Below are positions 61,036 through 64,000 of a stretch of 64,000 bases of DNA, one piece after another. The DNA comes from JAJEAO01 sp963667635. Its GTDB lineage: Bacteria; Acidobacteriota; Vicinamibacteria; Marinacidobacterales; Marinacidobacteraceae. The translations under genes and the position numbers were made by a program. Under the pieces are notes generated by a model. That model made no database searches, was not told the origin of the DNA, and saw only the letters and a program-made list of their open reading frames with translations. The stretch covers positions 1,364,001-1,428,000 of the forward strand of contig OZ246946.1 in NCBI GenBank assembly GCA_965232015.1, written 5' to 3'. How positions within the stretch are numbered: the stretch's first letter is position 1; each line of letters starts with the position of its first letter.

Positions 61036-61073
61036 GGCAGGAGCGCGCCAGCAGGGTGTGACACCGCGCCATA

Positions 61074-61403
61074 ATGGCTGCGGAGGTTTCCGTGAGCAGC
61101 CCTTCGAGCCGTCCTTTCGACCCGCTCCGGCCCGTCGCCATCGAGCCGCGCGAGGGCTTTCGGATCTGGATTCGCTACGCCGACGGCGTTGATGGCGTGG
61201 CGGATCTCTCGGACCTCGCGGGTGCGGGTGTCTTCGCGACCTGGCTCGATCGCAGTTTCTTCGAAAGCGTCCGCATCGCCGAAGGAGGCGAGATCGCCTG
61301 GAGAGATCAGATCGATCTCTGCCGACATGCCCTCTACTTGCGAATCACTGACAGGAAACCCGAAGAGGTGCTCTCGGGACTGCGCCGGGCGGCGGTTACC
61401 TGA
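61074..61403 (+). CDS. DUF2442-domain protein, intact copy
   Basis: The 109-residue protein has the DUF2442 core FRIWIRYADGVDG, DLSDLAGAGVF, WLDRSFFESVRI and IDLCRHALYLRIT. It is complete, unlike the truncated copy at 56624, and the two share upstream sequence (CACCGCGC, then ATAATGG) as well as coding sequence. Its function is unknown. It lies between the Gabija-like pair and the BREX genes, about 135 bases before brxA, and may be a passenger of the island or a small regulator. Confidence 0.75.
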   Translation: MAAEVSVSSPSSRPFDPLRPVAIEPREGFRIWIRYADGVDGVADLSDLAGAGVFATWLDRSFFESVRIAEGGEIAWRDQIDLCRHALYLRITDRKPEEVLSGLRRAAVT

Positions 61404-61423
61404 ACGGTCGTATGGAGCGCCGG

Positions 61424-61516
61424 TCTCCAGACGGGCACGATGGAGCGCAGGCCAGCGCGCGTGTTCGGCGCCAGTCAGGTCGGCTGCTCGGTGCCGGACT
61501 GGAGTCCGGCGCTCCG
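61424..61516. repeat. Two palindromic repeats upstream of brxA
   Basis: A variant GCGCCGGTCTCCAGACGGGC lies at about 61425-61444 (stem nearly paired, one mismatch), and a full core GCCGGACTGGAGTCCGGC at 61493-61510 with flank GCTCC. The second ends about 25 bases before the brxA start, so it lies in the 5' leader and could form a hairpin in the mRNA. Confidence 0.75.
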
Positions 61517-61539
61517 ATAGGCCGGTAGGCTTCGCCGCC

Positions 61540-62328
61540 GTGGACGCGGACCACTGGCGGCTGGAGCCTGCCGAAGAGACCGTGGCCGCCGGCTTCCGTT
61601 TCGGAGCCTGCGGCGCGCACACCAGCCGGACCTTCATGCTCGCCGAGCTGGCGGATCTGTTCGCGGCGACGCCCCCCGATACTGACGCGGACGGGTACCG
61701 CGCGGCGATCGTCACCGAGAACCTTCTCGGCAAGCCCACGATGAGTGCCCGGGTCCACGCCCACAAGCATCTCCGCGAGCTCTATGGCTGCGACCCCGAG
61801 CTACCCATATTCCGTGTGCTCCGAAGACTTTGGGATCGTGATGAGTCCGGCCACCCTCTGCTCGCTCTGCTCGGCGCCCTTGGTCGTGATCCCGTGCTTC
61901 GTTCGACCGCGCCCGCCGTCCTCCCGCTCCCCACCGGCGCACAGCTTCCCTCCCACGCTCTCGTCCGAAGCGTCCGGCGGGAGGCGGGAGCGCGGCTGAA
62001 CGAGACGTCGCTCGTCGCTGCGGCCCAGCGGACCGGGGCGACCTGGACCCGCGCCGGACACCTCGCAGGACACGGACACAAGGTCCGGCGGCGCGTCGAG
62101 CCGACCCCCGGCGCCCTCGCGTTCGCCGTCTGGCTGGGAGAGCGTGAGGGGCTCGGCGGAGAGGCGCTCCTCGAATCCCGCTGGGCCGACGTGCTGGACC
62201 GGCCGTTCGACGAACTGGCCGACCTCGCCCACATCGCACACCGCCTCGATCTCGTGGACTTCCGCGCCGGGGGCGGTGTCTTCGATCTCCGCACGCGAAA
62301 CCCCGACCCCGGGGAGGCGCACGCATGA
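61540..62328 (+). CDS. brxA: BrxA (DUF1819) BREX protein
   Basis: The 262-residue protein opens with GTG and matches the DUF1819/BrxA pattern: ENLLGKPTMSARVHAHKHLR, LPIFRVLRRLWDRDESGHPL, LALLGALGRDPVLRSTAP, TGATWTRAGHLAGHGHKVRR. It overlaps the next gene by ATGA, and the order brxA-brxB-brxC is that of type 1-like BREX loci. BrxA is a small DNA-binding protein needed for full phage defence in some systems. No ATG fits the start, which is set by the conserved region and the repeat just upstream. Confidence 0.83.
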   Translation: MDADHWRLEPAEETVAAGFRFGACGAHTSRTFMLAELADLFAATPPDTDADGYRAAIVTENLLGKPTMSARVHAHKHLRELYGCDPELPIFRVLRRLWDRDESGHPLLALLGALGRDPVLRSTAPAVLPLPTGAQLPSHALVRSVRREAGARLNETSLVAAAQRTGATWTRAGHLAGHGHKVRRRVEPTPGALAFAVWLGEREGLGGEALLESRWADVLDRPFDELADLAHIAHRLDLVDFRAGGGVFDLRTRNPDPGEAHA

Positions 62329-62882
62329 ACCGCATCGAGAAGCTCGCCACCCGCTACGAGAAGCACGCGCTCGGGACCTGGTCCCAAAGCCTCCCCGGCG
62401 CCCAGAAAGTCATCTTCATCGTGTATCCGCCGGAGGCCGAACGGACCCTGCGGGCCCATCTCGATCTGTTCCGGCAGGCGACCGAGGGAGCGGGACGCAA
62501 GTGGACGCACCTCGACGCGACCGGCTGGTTCGCCGAGTGGATAGACAAGGACGACTACCGCGACGACTGGTTCGAGGATCCCGAAGGTCTCGAGGACCAG
62601 CTCGACGAGAGTTTCCTGCCCCTCGTCGCGAACCGGGTCCGGGCGAAACTCCAGGCCGCTGGCCCGAACGACGTGGTGTCACTTTCTGGCACGGGGTCGC
62701 TCTACGGTTTCCTCCGCGTGTCGAACCTCATCCGGGCCGTCGAGCCCGACATCCCGGGGCGTCTCGTCGTGTTCTTTCCCGGACAGAAGAAGGAAACGAG
62801 CTACCGCCTGCTGAACGCCAGGGACGGATGGAACTACCTCGCCCAGACGATCACGCTGGACGAGGCAGACGACTGGAGCTGA
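62325..62882 (+). CDS. brxB: BrxB (DUF1788) BREX protein
   Basis: The 185-residue protein is recognised as DUF1788/BrxB by IFIVYPPEAERTLRAHLDLF, DDVVSLSG-type core (NDVVSLSGTGSLYGFLRVS), RLVVFFPG and the C-terminal YRLLNARDGWNYLAQTI. It is coupled on both sides: ATGA with brxA, and two bases before the TTG of brxC. BrxB is required for BREX methylation and defence, but its biochemical role is not settled. Confidence 0.85.
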   Translation: MNRIEKLATRYEKHALGTWSQSLPGAQKVIFIVYPPEAERTLRAHLDLFRQATEGAGRKWTHLDATGWFAEWIDKDDYRDDWFEDPEGLEDQLDESFLPLVANRVRAKLQAAGPNDVVSLSGTGSLYGFLRVSNLIRAVEPDIPGRLVVFFPGQKKETSYRLLNARDGWNYLAQTITLDEADDWS

Positions 62883-62884
62883 AC

Positions 62885-64000
62885 TTGCCGAAGATCCACG
62901 AACTCCTCCAGGTTGACCCCAGCCACCGCCTCGTCAACCACGGGCAGGCCCAGATCAGACAGGACCAGAGCGAAGAACTCCTTCGCCACGAGCTCTCGAC
63001 GTTCGTCTGCGAGGGGCACTTCGCCGACGGACTGGACCGCATCCTCGGTCGGTTCCTGACGAATCGCGGCGGCCCCCACGTGGAAGCCGCGTGGGTGAGC
63101 GGCTTCTTCGGGAGCGGCAAGTCGCATCTGCTCAAGATGCTCGCGCACCTCTGGACGAACGCGCCTCTGTCGGACGGAGCCAGTCCCCGTTCCCTCGTGC
63201 CCGGTGGACTCCCTACGGACATCGCCGGCCATCTTCGCGAAGTCGATAGCGCCGCCCGCCGCGCCGGGCTGGCTGCGACTGCCGCAGCGGGCACCCTGCT
63301 CGGCGGCAACGAGCGGGTTCGGTGCGCCGTGCTCGGGATCATCCTTCGGTCCCGCGGACTGCCGACCGCCATTCCGGCGGCTCGCTTCTGTCTGTGGCTG
63401 CGGCACGAGGGCATCCTCGACCGGGTTCGCCAGAGCGTCGAAGCGGGCGGTGGCAAATGGTCCATCGAGCTCAGCCGGCTCAAGGTCAGCAGGAGAATCG
63501 CGGAAGCGGTGCTCGAGGCCCATCCCGATTTCGAGGAAAGCGAGCAGCGAGCGCGCCGCGCCTTCGGGAGCCAGTTCCCACCGCAGCAAGCGGATCTCAC
63601 CACCGATGAATTCGTGGATCTCGCTCGCCAGACGCTGTCGGAGGGGGACGTCATGCCCTTGACCGCTCTCGTGCTCGACGAGGCGCAGCAGTACATCGGG
63701 AACTCGGAGCGACGCGCCTCCGACTTCACCGAGGTCGCGGAGGCACTTCAGACGCGGTTCGACGGGCGGGTGATGCTCGTCGCTTCCGGCCAGTCGGCCC
63801 TCCACGCGACGCCGACTCTGCAAAAACTCCGCGACCGGTTCCGCATCCAGATCGAACTCGACGACACCGATGTCGAGGCGGTCACTCGGAAGGTTCTGCT
63901 CGGCAAGAAGCCGAGCCACCGGAACGCGATCAAGGAGGCGTTCCAGGCAAGCGAGGGTGAGGTCTCGCGCCACCTGTCCGGGACGCGACTCGCGGCGCAC
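62885..64000 (+). CDS. brxC: BrxC (PglY-like) BREX ATPase, N-terminal part
   Basis: The frame is open from a TTG at 62885 to the right edge (372 codons) and has no ATG near its start. It begins PKIHELLQVDPSHRLVNHGQ, has Walker A GFFGSGKSH at 73-81 and Walker B TALVLDEAQQY (D265-E266), followed by the sensor-like stretch MLVASGQSAL. BrxC is the large P-loop ATPase of BREX, usually about 1200 residues, so two thirds lie outside. The remaining pglX, pglZ and brxL-type genes should follow to the right. It starts two bases after brxB, so the three genes form one operon. Confidence 0.85.
   Translation, partial: MPKIHELLQVDPSHRLVNHGQAQIRQDQSEELLRHELSTFVCEGHFADGLDRILGRFLTNRGGPHVEAAWVSGFFGSGKSHLLKMLAHLWTNAPLSDGASPRSLVPGGLPTDIAGHLREVDSAARRAGLAATAAAGTLLGGNERVRCAVLGIILRSRGLPTAIPAARFCLWLRHEGILDRVRQSVEAGGGKWSIELSRLKVSRRIAEAVLEAHPDFEESEQRARRAFGSQFPPQQADLTTDEFVDLARQTLSEGDVMPLTALVLDEAQQYIGNSERRASDFTEVAEALQTRFDGRVMLVASGQSALHATPTLQKLRDRFRIQIELDDTDVEAVTRKVLLGKKPSHRNAIKEAFQASEGEVSRHLSGTRLAAH

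Larger units (their letters stand above)
60477..61073. other. Degenerate intergenic region of the defence island
   Basis: These 600 bases hold no intact gene I can support. 60477-60700 shows nothing recognisable. 60704-60892 on the complement may be the start of a broken membrane gene. 60901-61035 is made of palindromic repeats, and 61036-61073 matches the sequence just upstream of the other DUF2442 copy. Confidence 0.55.

Noticed and set aside
60486..61061. A 191-codon plus-strand frame between the Gabija-like pair and DUF2442
   Set aside because: It runs through repeat DNA and its translation has no domain, with many Cys/Arg/Ser from the repeats.
62834..64000. A 388-codon minus-strand frame at the right edge
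   Set aside because: It is the shadow of brxC, whose Walker motifs are on the plus strand. BrxC itself lacks an ATG and is easily overlooked because it starts at TTG.

Overview
The window is uniformly high-GC bacterial DNA with tightly packed operons, many 4-nt ATGA/GTGA gene overlaps, and no rRNA, tRNA or CRISPR array that I can see. A TonB-dependent receptor with an N-terminal carboxypeptidase-regulatory-like domain, a GWxTD protein, DUF4159/DUF4175/DUF58/MoxR/VWA clusters, M28 and paired M16 peptidases and a highly reducing PKS point to Acidobacteriota (Thermoanaerobaculia- or Vicinamibacteria-like); Gemmatimonadota is the main alternative. The phylum is inferred from gene content only. 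Layout, left to right: 1-6.0 kb holds the start of an SDR gene, an orphan HicB-like antitoxin, a secreted M28 peptidase, a ParDE toxin-antitoxin pair, and an active/inactive M16 peptidase pair. 6.2-16.9 kb is a small polyketide locus: a free-standing ACP, an alpha/beta hydrolase and, convergent with them, a 3158-residue PKS with one complete highly reducing module followed by a second KS whose AT appears to be deleted. 17-27.8 kb carries a Fic enzyme, a Tat-exported amidase, a TonB receptor, a GWxTD/TPR protein, and a secreted beta-propeller/CehA-like metallohydrolase whose signal peptide has been expanded by a 60-bp repeat. 28.0-32.9 kb is a four-gene, translationally coupled membrane module: a coiled-coil polytopic protein, a membrane-anchored VWA-like protein, an ExbB/MotA-like protein with a long coiled tail, and a MotB-like single-pass protein with a helical-repeat stalk and an unknown terminal domain. 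I could not match it to a described system. 33-35.8 kb has a YeiH-type transporter, a VapBC pair with a visible operator, and a small coiled-coil membrane protein. 35.9-51.8 kb is a long leftward envelope cluster: DUF4159, a VWA/GATase-like protein, a C13-like/TPR/HExxH fusion, a second DUF4159, MoxR, DUF58, BatA-like and DUF4175; a roughly 200-bp MITE-like element lies inside it. 52-56.5 kb has a di-haem cytochrome c peroxidase, a hypothetical gene, a secreted VWA protein and a bifunctional homocysteine methyltransferase/MetF. 56.6-64 kb is a defence island: a truncated DUF2442 gene joined to the 3' fragment of a DNA adenine methyltransferase, a Gabija-like pair (OLD nuclease plus UvrD-like helicase), an intact second DUF2442 copy, and the first three genes of a BREX locus (brxA, brxB, brxC), which runs off the right edge. 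Across the whole window there is a dispersed palindromic repeat (core GCCGGACTCCAGTCCGGC). Diverged copies keep their stems through paired changes, and in two genes the repeat lies inside the reading frame without breaking it.
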